From NCBI GenBank assembly GCA_030544235.1, contig CM060484.1, positions 5,240,031 to 5,304,030 of the forward strand: a DNA stretch of 64,000 bases. Reading direction: 5' to 3'. Origin of the DNA: Lepturacanthus savala (lineage: Eukaryota > Chordata > Actinopteri > Scombriformes > Trichiuridae). The notes under the pieces were generated by a model, which did not search any database, had not been told where the DNA came from, and was given only the letters and a program-made list of their open reading frames with translations. Below are positions 36,501-50,300 of this stretch, one piece after another (position 1 is the first letter of the stretch; every line of letters begins with the position of its first letter). The position numbers and the translations under genes are program-made.

Positions 36501-39500
36501 AATTGAGAGGACCCACAAGTGCTCTGTCAAAACGCAATGTTTTTTGTGAATTGTGGAGGAAGGTAAAAGCATGTGAATGTGTGAATGTTTCTTTCTACCA
36601 CTTAAGGACTGCAATTTGGGTGTTTAATAGCAGATGATGAACAAAATTGTTTTAGAAGGAAACTCATTGGTGTTGTCACTTTAAGCACAAACACAGATTC
36701 AGGCTGAATTAAGCGCTTCTTATATTCTGTTCGTTAAACATTTGATACCAGCGATGAAAGCCTCCTTGGGTATAAACTGCTGTTATGTGTCCTAACATGT
36801 AATAAAAGATCCTATGGCTATATATCAAAATAAGAAGTGAAAAACTCATTAAACTGTAGTTAATACTTAAGAGACACACAAACTCAAAATTCTCTTGTTC
36901 TGTATATGACAACTAATTCCCCAAAGACCAACGGTGTGTATTGGTGAGAAACGTATGTCAATCCTTATGAAGATGGTTAGAATGGTGGACTGTAATTGTA
37001 ACTTGGGAAGCAGCCCTATTTTGCCCACAGGATTCACGGCTGTCTTTCATTATATGTGTTGTCTCAACACACATCCAACTTCATTGCCATCTGTTCTGTT
37101 TTATTTTTTTTTCTCTCTTGTAATTGCTTTCTCACAGCCTCCACTGTACAGTCTTGTCAGCACGTACGGCGAGACATATGACATGATCATCTCTGCCCTA
37201 GGTTTTTTTTTTATGTCTTTTCACTGGAGTGTGTTGACAAAAGCCCACAAGGTTCTATAAAATTGATAGTGTTTGTGAACTATCGGTGTAAGGACTATGG
37301 ATGTATATTTGGAGATCACTGTGAACTGAACTGACACTTGGTCACAGCCTAATATTTGTGTTTTTTGGAAGCCGAATCATTTTCTGTTTTCCTTGTAACC
37401 TCAAACTATTGAATGCTAATAGTTCTGTCACAAATTTCAAGCAGGCAGTGTTCTTCATGGTCAAAAACCCTGCATCTCAGCTTGTGTGTTTGCAGGATAG
37501 TATTGTTTTGGTACAAGTCAGAGTGCTTTTACCATCTGTTATTGGATTCAGCAGGAGTGAGTTGCCATTCTTCTCTTGCCTACTTTTCTATCGCTTTATT
37601 TCAGTAATGCCCTTGGCTCAGGAGAGCAAGAAGGCGGACATCTTTGTTGTCTTTGCATATAAACAGATGCTTCACTTTTGGCTTACAAATGGCATCTTAG
37701 AATCATAATGTTTGTGTTAGGCTTTATTCGCACAGGATCAGGCAATCTGGCACAAAACTGCTGCACAAATCTCCAGGTGTGGGCGGGTTTATTTGTGTTA
37801 AAGGTTGTGATAACAACCAGAAAATACATTTAATTTCTTTTATTCACCAGCTTCCCGGCTACAAATGCCCACAATTTTTATTCACTGTAGCTTGCTCAGC
37901 CACCATTGCTCTCTATCTTTTTTTCAAATCGAGTCAAGTTTATGTGATTGTCACCGGATCGTCACTTTAGGTCACATTTCTGCAAAAGTTTAATCTGTTT
38001 CAATGTCTTGCTGGACTTTTCTGTAACAGTTTTGTGACAGGTGCCTGTTTATCAGATGTTAACAGATGAACGTGTGTAAGTGGTTACTTGCACTTGCACT
38101 AAGTCTGCACTTTGAGAAATTTTGGAGCAAAGGTTGTGTTAGTTTAAGTCTATCTAAACATGATCACCAGTCGAAATGCCAGTCAGTGCTATACACGCTG
38201 AACCTGAAAGATAAACCTTTTAGAATTTTAATCCTTTTACACCGTTGATGTTTCAAAGCTTTTTCACTGACTGCACCAAGGTCACAAAGAAGCACAAGCC
38301 AAGAGAAATGATCTAATCTTAAAAAAAAGTTAGTTTGTATTGATTGGATTTAAGCATATACTTAAGGTATTTTTTTTTTGGAAGTTTTTTATTTATTATT
38401 ATATAAAGACTCTTGCTAAAGCTAAAGAATCTTGAACTTAGCTTAGTGCTACTCAGATCACTACTCATGTACTGCATGATGTATTCAGGATGTTGAATAA
38501 GCCTAAGAATTAAAGTATTCCGACACTGCCGGATTTCCGGCGTACAACACATGACTGCTGAATCCTTCGGCAGTGTATCAGTTCAGTTGTTTTTCTCTCA
38601 CCAGCATGGCTACTTAGTCAACTTCAACCCTTTGTGAAAATGATCCGATTGGCACATCGGCGCACCACAAGCAGAGCGTCTGGTTTCCTTGGCAATGGAA
38701 ATGGACCACTAATTTGACTGTGACAAGCTGCTGTTTTTGTGAGACGTTTTGGGGTGTTGTATATTTTATGATATTTGCAGCACTTTTTTTCTTCTTTTAC
38801 ATTTGTTTTGGGGCGACACGGTGGCGCCTCACAGCAAGAAGGTCGCAGGTTCAAGACCTCCTTGGTCCTGGGTCTGGGACCTTTCTGTGTGGAGTTTGCA
38901 TGTTCTCCCCGTGTCTGCGTGGGTTTTCACCGGGTACTCCGGCTTCCTCCCACAGTCCAAAAAGGTTAATTGGTTAATTGCCAATTAACTCAGGTTAATT
39001 GGCAACTCTAAATTGCCCATAGGTGTGAGTGTGTGAGTGAATGGTGTCTGTGCCCCACGATTGGCTGGCGACCATCTAGGGTGTATCCCTGCCTCTTGCC
39101 GTAACGCGCTGGGATAGGCTCCAGCAGACCCCTGCGACCCTAATGAGGAATAAGCAGGTATAGAAAATGACTGACTGACATTTGTTTTGTGGGTTTGTAC
39201 GTCTTTGCTTCTGCTTCTTTTCTGTGATTGCAGCATTTTTTTCCTGCAGTGCTTTTTTTGTTCAAAGTCAAGACATGTCAAGACTTAACTTGTAATTCAT
39301 ATTACAGATTTTTCTCTAACTTAACATCGTGACATCTTCATTAACATCTAGGGTATGTATCGCAAGACAGTAATTATTATGCTTTACAAGTTAAGTGAGT
39401 GTTGTAATTACAAAAATTAATGAAGCACATAATATGATATTTTAAAGTAATTACTATCTTGTGATACATACTCTCGTGAAGATGTCACAACTTGTTTGAA

Positions 39501-42500
39501 AGGAATCAGTGATATGAGTGTTGAATTAACAAAACTGCTCTAGCTACATTAGCCTACACAACTAGCCTAATCACTCAATTAACAAACATGATGAGATAAT
39601 ATGTAATATCCATGGCTGTGAATGTTAACCACTGAGCATTGACGCCTTAACATGAAATTTTATTTCAAACTTTACTAATTAACTAACTCTTGCCTTAATT
39701 TGCAATCATCCATGCAATCATTTTGACCCTGAAAATGTGTCCACACCAGAGATTACAACCCCCACCCACCCATCCGTGGATCCACATAAAAAAAATAAAT
39801 AAATAAAAAAACTATTTATCAATTTATAGAATTGATTGATTTTTTTTCTTTAATGCTGCTGTTGTTGATGCACTGTTTATACTGCCATGTGCTTTGTAGC
39901 TTAGTTGGGATAATGTGATAGTGGACGAAGCATTGTGCTGTACAGGAAAGATAGTGTTTGTGATGGATCATATCTTGCTGAGCTTTTGTATGTTAGTGTA
40001 TCGTCGGTTTTTTGTTTCACAGTGGGGATGTAGACACCAGGCATTGCCCTATAGAGGCTTGTCAGAAGGCTGTGTAAGAAAGAATGATGGGAATCTTTTT
40101 TAACTGCTTCTCTGATCATAAATGGGGCTCCCTGAGGAGTCAACCCGGTGCTTCAGACTTTGTGGATGAGGAGCAGTGTTGCAGCTGCCCTTCAAATGGA
40201 TGCAAGCTTCACTGAGGACAGAAATGACCTGCTAAGCCTATAGACGTTTGAAAAAGGTCTCCACTAATTATTAGAGTGCCATTTACTCTAGTTATGGCAC
40301 TTAACGCTAGTACTAATAACTTGAATTATGGCACACTGTACTAATAAAGAGTTATAGCACTTAACTGTACTACTAATTATTTGAGTTATGGCACAACCTC
40401 AGTACCAAATTCTCATACCATAACTTCTTAAATCATAACCATCCAATGCATTCAAAACTAATCCTTACACAGTTGTTCAAATGTATTCTGTCTCACTGTG
40501 CATATTGTACATTGAATATAGTAAACTGTTTGTGTCACAGTAATGATCCAAACAATGTGAGAAGCACAAAAACAACCATTTTATTGTTTTGAAATATTTC
40601 AGCATTCTACTTAGAAACTCTAGTCAAGGCACTGTTTAATTTGCATGAATTTTGGAGCTGTCAACTTAGGGTGCTTTCACACTATTAGTTCGATTTTTTG
40701 GTCCGCATCAGGCAATAAAATGTTTACTAATTAGCGTATAGACCTATGCGTGATCTGCTTTCACACTTGCAAATGAAACAAAATTGGTCCCATTGACATT
40801 TCATCAATGTTTATCTTCCAGTTGAAAGAAGCGCCAATTCAAACTTGTTATGGACCAACACTCAATTCCAAAATGACTGTCCATTTGGAGAACTTATCTG
40901 GAGTGAACATCGTACTAAAGTCCCACAAGGTAGGTTCTGAAATAAGTACAAACTCGTTTGGATCCGAGTTTGTGTTTTCACCAGAGGGACCATGTCAAAG
41001 TTTGTCATTTGATGGCTAGTCAAGCAGACGAAGACCACCTCTTTTTGGAGGGCTCTGTCTGCTTGATGTACGACAGAGGCCTTGATGTAGGACACAACGC
41101 ACTCGGGTTTGTGTCGCACTAACCCGATTGCGACCAATGCTGTCACATCAATGAAAATAACCTGAAGTAAGCACCTTTGGTTCGAATGGACCATTTGGTG
41201 GACACCAAATGCTGTTGGTATGAAAACACCCTTAGAATAGCATGATCCCACTGTGGTTAATATATTCAAACTTATCCAAGGAAAAACAACACTATAGTAA
41301 AGTAACATTGCCAAAATGACCAATAGTTACATTTGAGTGACACTGTCTAATGACTGGGCAAGTTTAGATGTGTACTATAATATAAGGTAGCATTTTGGGT
41401 GAAGGGTAGATAATTAGATGGATAGCAAAAAGTGGACCTGGCTGCAGGAGACCACTGTTTGCTTTCCATTTCAAACCATAAGTATTTTTGGAGATTGTTT
41501 GTAAGAATCGTAGCATGGTGCTAGCTGCCATGACAATGAAGATTGCCTAAGGAAGCACTAATCATGTTTCTTCATATGAACCCAAACCATGATCTTTCAA
41601 TAACCCTAAACCTAACCAGACTTTAACCACAGCGTTGTCCCACCATAAAACGTTATCACAGTGATTTACAGTGGAGATGAACGTGTGAACAGTGGAGTAT
41701 GGTGCAAACAACCTACAAGGTTGCCTAATTTGGAGGACTTGTTGATTTATTCATGGTTCTTGGCAGCTTTTCTTTCTTCTTTCTCATTCTTTTAGTCTGA
41801 CCACACCTTGAGTTAAGTAGTGAGGGCCTCTGTAAAAACCTCACATGGCTAACCACTCAGGCATAGTATCCATTTAGGGTGATTACTTTTATTATTTTTT
41901 AATTGTAATTACCACAGAGTGGTCAATATTGAGATATATGCTATTCCAAATAAAGTACCATAATCAACGGACACTACTTTAAGCTGTTTTGCCATTAAAT
42001 ATGGAATGTTTGAAGCACCAGCTGCATTTTTCAGCCAAGCATAGGTTTGTCTTCATTACATGTGCTGGATTTGTGTCAAGGTCATAGCATGTCCTTGAGA
42101 TCCATTTTCATATGGGGGAGGAATGTGGATAAGGGCTACCGCCCCATGCTGCTGTTTGAGTCACGTTATGTAATGAGCTTCCACTGCTCCCCATGGCCTT
42201 AATGTCATTATGGAATGCATTACCTGGATCCCCCTCCCCACCTCTCACTCTCATTCGTTCAGCTTTGTGCATCTCTGAAGAGGCCATTAGAAATGGATTA
42301 TAGGACATTTTCCTATGAGAACACTACTCATGGTGACCTCTTGCCATTTCTTTAGAAATGGACTAATACAGAATGTATCAGTGAAGGCATAATCACTCCC
42401 TCTTGTCAATGATCTGTAGGCACTGGGTGCTTGTACGTAATAACTGGTTGACTGGCCTGATTATTGTGCAGACATGGTTTCTGTGGTATAAAATAGCATG

Positions 42501-45500
42501 CATCCAACAAACAAATACAATCCTGGCTACAGTCATAGCATACAATGGTACAATTTACCAAACTCTTGAATTCAGGTGGGATTTAAATAAGTGATTTAGA
42601 AACTGTCTCGCTGGTTTGGTCCACTGCACCCGTGTTCAAAGCATTTTTTTTTGGGTGAGAACATGATGAAACACGAATCTTTTGAGAATAGGGAGAAGCG
42701 GTGGTGTGATACTGTGGTGTATTTGTCATGAATGGGGTGATTACCTGCCACAGGACCTCCTCAGGCTAGGGTGGTAATATCTTAGCAGACCTGGCGCCAT
42801 GACATTAACCGGGCAGCCCCCGCTGTAGTCCTCTTGAGCCCAGTCCTGTAAAGCAGAGTACTTTAATGACATAACACAGTGTTATATTATGGTGCTGTGT
42901 AAAGGAACTGGCTTTGTGAGATTTGATGGAAGTGCCCTGCATTTAATAGAATTTTTCTAATTTGCACATCACTAATGACCAAAATCCACTCTCATCTTTA
43001 ACTTTAATTACAGAATGTAACATGTGTATGATATGATATATATTACAATAATTCATGGTTGATTATGGTTTAGGATGTATACTTGCCTTTATTCAGTAAT
43101 ATACAATATTGTCTCATAGCATAGCTATGAATATGCTGTAGAATTTGGATTATGTGACATAATTCAAAATGCACTTACTAAAATGTTAAGCTAAAAGTAA
43201 AGTAAAACTTAACTTATCAACATCAACTATTCAGCACTTTTCTTCTAAAATGGAGATGGAGGTTAGGGCATTGAAACCCTTCAACTTGGAAGAAAGTAAT
43301 GTAGGATACAAAAATAATTAAATTATCTTAAGCTCCTCACTATAATTCCTATTTGAATAAATAAATGCAAAGCTAATTACTGTAAAACATCAAGAAACTA
43401 TGATACCCATCGGGCTACCTAAAATCAGGTCAGATATATCTCTCAACACTGTACCATCAATTTATTCACAGAGCTCTGACTTGCCATTCCATTCTATAAA
43501 TAATTTTCCCATGAGTTTCTTTAGTCAATAAAGAAAACTCATGACACCTCCCCTGCCTCAAGTTTCCTCAGGGCAATTTTCCTTTTCATCCATAAAGTGA
43601 TGGAAAAAGTAGTGAGAGACTAAAATCATATATCTGCATGACTAATGTGATATTTCACACTGTATACTGTACATCATGTAATAGAGCTAAGTAGCTGTTC
43701 TGTATGTGTGCCACAATATGATTTAGGCAAGTAAGATGTCACTGCATATATTATGTTCTTTCTGAGTAGTGTAGTAGTAGTAACTCATGAGTGTCCATAA
43801 TAGGCTTTGCACTTCCTTTAGAAGCACTTTGCTTCAACCGCCTTTGGCAGATTTGCCATGCCCTCCATCCAGGGATTTGTTATAATGTATTCCATTTGTC
43901 CTCAGGCTTTGAGATGAAGATAGTTTAAGAAATTGGCCTCTACCTTTGGAAAGATACTCCGCTAAATCTATGGGAACCACACATTTCATTTCAGTTTCTT
44001 TACGTCATGATTTGTTTCAGAATTGATTCTTGATTTAAAAGCGATTCTGGGTTGAAAAAATGAACCTTTGTCTTGCAGAAGTAATCATCCAGCCTTACCA
44101 CAGTGATTTTGGAGCCTCACCTATCCAAAATAGCCTCACCTCTCCTGCTCCAAATTCACTCAGCGTTTGTAGAGTCATGTTCTTTTCAGAAACTCAAGTT
44201 GGGTGTTGTAATAGCCTACTGTAAGAAGATGAAGGTGAAGATGGTGTCGAACCAGCCATCATTCAGACAGCAGCAAAATAAAAGCCTATCTGATGTTTGA
44301 TGCTGCTGCTGTCACTGTGTTATCAAAAAACGCTTTGGTCATGTCGACCATGTAAGTGGTTTGTTCTGTAGCTGGACTTGTGTGGGTTATGGTGTTATAT
44401 TTTCATAGATCTATTGTTCAGTTTGAAAATGTCTGATGCTGAGACGAGAAGTCTGAAGGGACTCATCATTTTATAACCTAAGGTCTGAATGTTTTACTGG
44501 CTTAAAAAGGAAACATTAATCTTAAGTTGAATTGAGGTATTTTTTGTTTAGTTTTTTTTTTTAATGAAATGATGTGTTTAAGTAGCCTGTGAAGAGACCA
44601 AGAAAATCTGCCAAGCTCTTCTTTTATTTGCAATTAAGAATGATGACGGCAGGACAGTGGTCAAGCTAAAATTAAAATACAACACAGCTTTTTCTTTTTT
44701 CTTTTTTTGGAGTGAGCACTGAATGATTTGAGTGGCATTGGGAATGGACTGTGGAGCAATATTTGATAGTTGAGAGCGCAGCTCCACTCACATGCTCTGA
44801 CTCTTACCTCTACTGACTTACTCCACTGCATATGTTATATTTCTTTTTCGTCATTTCCCATACGCATTGGTAGTTTAATGATATATGACTCTAGAATAAA
44901 ATGAACAGGAATAAAGGTTTATATCTTTTTTATTTATAGCACAATCAACATTAAATAATAAAGTATAATTTAAAAAAAAAAAATTAATTAAAAAAGTGCT
45001 GATGTATAAAGTGTTGTACAAAGCCAAAATAGTCACTGCAGGTAAAATATGTACATGTTGGAGCCATGCTGCATCTTACTGTGGTAAATAGCTACTAACA
45101 TCTCTGAGTTTGGTGTGAACTTCCTGTAACCTGAGGCTTCAGAATAAAATTCTCCTGTTTTTCAATGGAAACACATTGATATGAAGCAGCAGTAGCAGGA
45201 ACTGTTTTCATCAGTAGTAACTTAACATCACTGAAGTTATCAGGAAACCGTAAAATAAGGTTCATAATCTGAAAGTACAAATGTGAGAGAAACTTCAGGC
45301 ACAACAGTGCGACCGCTGGAAAAGCTTAGTCACACTTGACAGAGTTCTGGTTGCACATTACATTGTGAAGTCCTGCTTGTGTCTATCGTGAAATCGTAGG
45401 TTTTAAATTTCTCTGTATCTGTTGTCTGTTAAGCCTCTCCGATCAGACCACCACTGCTACTTCCCTGAGCTCCCACTTTCCCAGTTTGCTCAAACTTTTT

Positions 45501-47227
45501 AATATATGAAGAGATTAACAAAACAAAAACGGCCAAAAAACAAAATCATCCAGCAATGAGAGTGCAATGATGAAAGCCTCCTTTGCAATGTTGCCTGTGA
45601 GTGCTTTGTGACAGGGGAGGGACCCATTGCAGCACCTCCTGCTTGTTAAAAGAATAAGAACGATACATATTTTCTCATCAGAGTCTCCAACAGAAAAGGT
45701 CTTTAGATTTGTCACAAATTTTTTTTTTGAAAGAGTCACTAAAGGGGTCAGAATACTCCCTAAATATAGAGACTGAGTTGGCACCGCTGCTCTTCTGACA
45801 GCTGAGCTAAAGAGGCACAAACCCTTTCTGTTCACACCGACTGTGTTAAACGACAAAGTCAATCGAACTCTGGGACTGACTCTCTGACCAAAAGGCACTA
45901 TGCTCCTGGACATTTTGAATGTATACTGTAGGCTGCTTCCAGCCAAAAATAAGACTACATTTTGGCACTGCAAAATTCGATTCACTGACTTACTTTTTCT
46001 TGGTAGTGGATGAAAGCTGCAGCCTCAGGACCTAGGTATTTGACCAAACTAGAGAGCACAGCTTTTCTTCTCTCTCCAGCCTGCAAACAGAAAGAAAGTC
46101 CTGTCCCAGTGTGGTACTTACATGACTTTCTCATCACTTGCAGAAAAAGAAGTAGCAGGTCTTTAAATATGAATGCATATACCAGGAACCAATCCAGGCA
46201 AGACACAGGACGCAGCAGTCAAATTGAATAACTCAAGCATGGTCAGCACATGCTCCTGGTTGTATTTGCACACACACAGTGAGTCATATCAACATGTTCT
46301 CATCCCAGGGTATACAAAAGCAAAATGAAAAGTGAAGCTGAGGGGCATGATGCTGAGGGCGATATTTGACGCCCTGGGATGAGAATGCGTTGACATAACG
46401 TAAGAAATGGTTGGGTATGTACAGAGAAGCTGAGGCCTAAGGACCAAAAGGACAGATCACCATAAAACATGCCGACAGGTGTTGCAAAATTGTCTTAGAT
46501 CATTCATCTGTGTGCCACTATACCTTTGCTCTCAGCACAGCCTAGAGCAATGATATGAGGCTGAAACTAGTCCCTTCATGCTTTCCTTACATAAGAACAA
46601 AGAGGGACTGGAAGTATGGTGCCAAGTTGTGAGATTTATAGTGTATTGTGTAAATTATACAACATTATCAAACTAAAAATCCTACAGTGGAGTGAATCCA
46701 ACCAAAAAAATTGTAGGCTATGAGTGGCAAATATGAAAAACAAATTTAAAGGTATTACATTGCAGCTCAATCATAAATAATACAAACGACAGGTAATTAT
46801 AACCTCAATATCCATTTGCCTCACATACACCAACACTATATTCTTCTATTTAGCAGTAGAGTAGCAAGTGGAGGTTAATTATTTAGCACATTGTGCAGCG
46901 TGGCACAGTGGGGTAACCACTATGCTCTGGCTTTGTAGCAAGTCTCGATAATGACCGAAATGTCAAAATGACTAGAAACCAGGCTGTATTTATTTTTTCA
47001 GGTTAACAGGAAATTACTGGGACCAAATGAACATGTCAACACAGGAGGAAAGAGAGGGAAGGATGTAGGCTGAGAAAAGGGAGAACTAGAGGGTTTGTAG
47101 CTGTCAGTAGAAATATTCAGCGACTCGCCAATTATGAAATAAAACCTTATCAGTTGGCAGTATATGCATAAATAAAGATTATGCTTTTCAGTACTAAAGT
47201 GGTTGCAGAAAAGTATTCACAGGTAAG

Positions 47228-47303
<76 letters not shown>

Positions 47304-50300
47304 AGCTTTTCAGCAGGAGCTTACCTCATCAACATGTAGCAGTGTTGATTCTATAATAAAATAATCTGGTCTTTTCAAATCTTTGCTTATGATAATATTT
47401 ATCTAGTTGATAACCATTACTGAACAAAGGCTCCTTACATTTTAATTTACTCATTTTTTGACAAGTGAAGTCTACACACTCCACATTCTGTTATTTAGAG
47501 ACAAATGATTGAAATAATAGAATTTACAAATTATACTAATGTATGTTCAAAATAATACAGAAAAAACTCAACTGATGACATGGTTGCACTATGTTTAAAA
47601 CCCCTTTAAATGACCTTATATCTACCCAAGTAATAGTTAACACTCCACCGTTCTCAGCATTTATGTATTGTTCTATCTGGTCCCATGTTGGGCAAAATCT
47701 TACATGCAGGTTTTATAAGATTGCCCCTGGGCTTTATGGTTTGACACATCATTTTTATCATGATCACTACAGTATGCCCCCTCTGTCTCCACAGGAAACA
47801 TTAACTAGGCTTAAGCCTGAGGATTGCTGAAGCACAGCATGATGCTTAAAATCACTCTATAATGACAGCATTCTTTTTGTGATACAAGTACTTTTGAGAG
47901 GCATCATGAATTAAATACATTTACTTCTCTATAATAAAACTAGTATACTACAGCTCTAAGCTATTGAGAACCATGAAATCTCATGTGGAAACTTGTAAAA
48001 TCAGGAAGAGCTCTTTATAATTTAATATTTCATGCCCAATCGGTGCCTTTCTCACAAACCACAGTTTACATTTTCTATCATCTTAAATGTAATCACAGCA
48101 TGTCAATCTGATGATGGGGAAAAAACAAAACTATTACTTGCTCATTCACAGTATGAATAATGAAATTATGGACATGGCTGTGTAACAAGCAGACAGTGAT
48201 GATAATAATAATGATGATGATAATGGTTATAAAGTTTATTTGTATAGCACCTTTCATACAGAGGAAAGATGGGTAGGGAAAAATACATAGAGCATGTAGG
48301 AAAATAGAAGTAAAATTAACAGATAATGCCTACCAATTACTTTCTCTCTGAAATATTGCTTACCAGAAAGACAATAATAAAGAAGTTTTTTCATAGAAGT
48401 GGACAAAAATCTTCCCTGTTGGCACATCTGCCATAAACACCAGTTAATGAGAATGTTCCCTGATTCTACCGCAGTTTCTTACTCACACCCCAGAGACAAC
48501 ACTGACATGTTTAAATTGCAGGTACTGTATATATAGATAAAAACTTACCATCATATCAATGTTCACATTACCTCTTCCGAGCTCCAATGAGAAGCCTGCT
48601 GACCGGCAATGAAGCCTACCAAAGCTGGATTGCCACTGTGGCTGGTGGCATCAAAGGTGACACTGAATGGACAACCACTGGATGATCCAGCCACGATTTC
48701 ACCAGAGAAGCCCTTCTCCCTCCAAAAAGCCTTCAAGACAGAGACACAGTTCACAGCTTCATCATTCAAGATTCAAGAGTCTTTATTGTCATCATGAGAA
48801 CATAATGAAATTTTACAATTACTTTGTCTCAAAAATTCACGTATGCATAAACACCAAGAGAGTGACAGAAGAGTAAATAACGAGATGAATGATAAAGTGC
48901 AGATTGTATGATAAAGTTCAGATTAGTGCAAGTGCAGGCTGATGTCAGCATTTACTGGGGAAAATAGCTCACAGCTCTGGGGAAGAAGCTATCCTTGAGT
49001 CTTTTTGTTCTGGTCATGATGTTACTACAAACAGTGCTTTGCCCAGGTGGGTGGAGTCTGTGGCAATGCTTCTGCCTTTCCTCTGGACTCTGCGTAAACA
49101 GAGTCTAGGTCTGGCAGACAGCAGCCCACAATCCCCTGTGTTGTTTGACCACCTGGGCTAAGTCCTTCTTGTTCTGTGCTGTGCAGCTGCTGTCTCAGTC
49201 ACACTGAGACACAGGATGCTCTCTATGGTGGCCCTGTAGGAGCTTGTGAGTAGTTGGGGAGAGAGTCCAGAACGCTTCAGCTTCCTGAGAAAGAAGAACT
49301 AATGTTGGGTCATCTTTACCAGGTGTAAGGTGTTTATGGACCTTGAGGTTGTTCTGGTAGCACCACTGAGTCAGGTTCTGAACCTCTTCCCTGTAGCGGG
49401 ACTCATCGTTGTCATAATATGTCGAAAAAGACAACATAGAACGCAACTACACTTGTGCACATACAAAAGCAAAGAGAGTTTATTAGTATAGCACATTACA
49501 TTCACAAAGGCAATAATGATTTAATAATGCATTCAAATATTAAAGATGACAAATATAGGATTTCACACAAATGTGATCTCTCTCAATTATCATTTATGGT
49601 CCACTAGAAATGTGTATTAATCTGTTTATGTGCAGAAAGGACTAAAAGAATGAAAGACTCTGTTGTCTGCACTGCTATAAAACTAAATTAGCTAAATTTA
49701 ATTCATTTTGATATACATGCTAAATTTGCACAATTATAATTGTATTATTTATTGCATTAAGCATTTTTCCATTCAGCATAGTGCAATTTCCCATCCTTGT
49801 TTTTACTTTTTAAAAGTGCTCTTCTACTAAATTTCATTGTATTAGTGTCAATGAAGTAATTGAAGTATGGACTTAGCCGGCTGCATACTCTACCTTTTAA
49901 AAAATGAAAAGCAGCCTTAAAACAGAGGATTGTGGTGGAACATAAAAATACATTTACAGAAGGGTTGTGTGTGAAGGAGTGCATAAATTCAGTGGCTGAA
50001 ACATGTTTCACAAAAATTAACTGCTGGATATCAAGCAAATCCAGCTGTCAGCGAGAACAGCCGCAAGGTACAAGTGCTGAGATGTGAGGATGGGCACTCA
50101 TAGCTTGCTGCTACTATTAAAAGGCCACCATGCATAGACAAAGCAGTGGATGAATCCGTGGATGAGCACATGAAAACCTAGGTACTATACAAACTCCATA
50201 AAGATGACCCACACAAGAAAATTCAATAGATAAATAGAACAACAGAAAATTCATTAAGATAACGTTTAAATGAAAGTAAAATGCTGGTTTCCTATTAGAA

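Larger units (their letters stand above)
33560..38798. other. Last intron of the MAO-like gene, 3' part
   Basis: No repeat was recognised in most of it. It holds an exon-like stretch at 37138-37201 and a CTCF-like core at 34768-34782. A plus-strand 48-codon frame starting at 34088 (MEVKKKKQGVNALEVECG...) has no known relative. Minus-strand frames at 34374-34667 (97 and 89 codons) overlap each other and have no motif. Confidence 0.5.
46081..48571. other. Intron of the MAO-like gene (2,491 bp)
   Basis: Contains a MITE-like hairpin (46289-46393), a long (AT)n tract (47230-47300) and a LINE-tail-like phrase TTTATTTGTATAGCACCTTT (about 48236-48255). A tRNA-like phrase TGGCACAGTGG near 46903 may be a SINE head fragment. 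No other exon recognised. Confidence 0.5.

Noticed and set aside
45785..45825. tRNA-like TAGCTCAG phrase on the minus strand
   Set aside because: No B box, acceptor stem partner or T arm follows, so it is neither a tRNA gene nor a clear SINE head.
45515..45985. 156-codon minus-strand frame
   Set aside because: It lies in an intron of the MAO-like gene directly after the GTAAGT donor and has no amine-oxidase or other homology.
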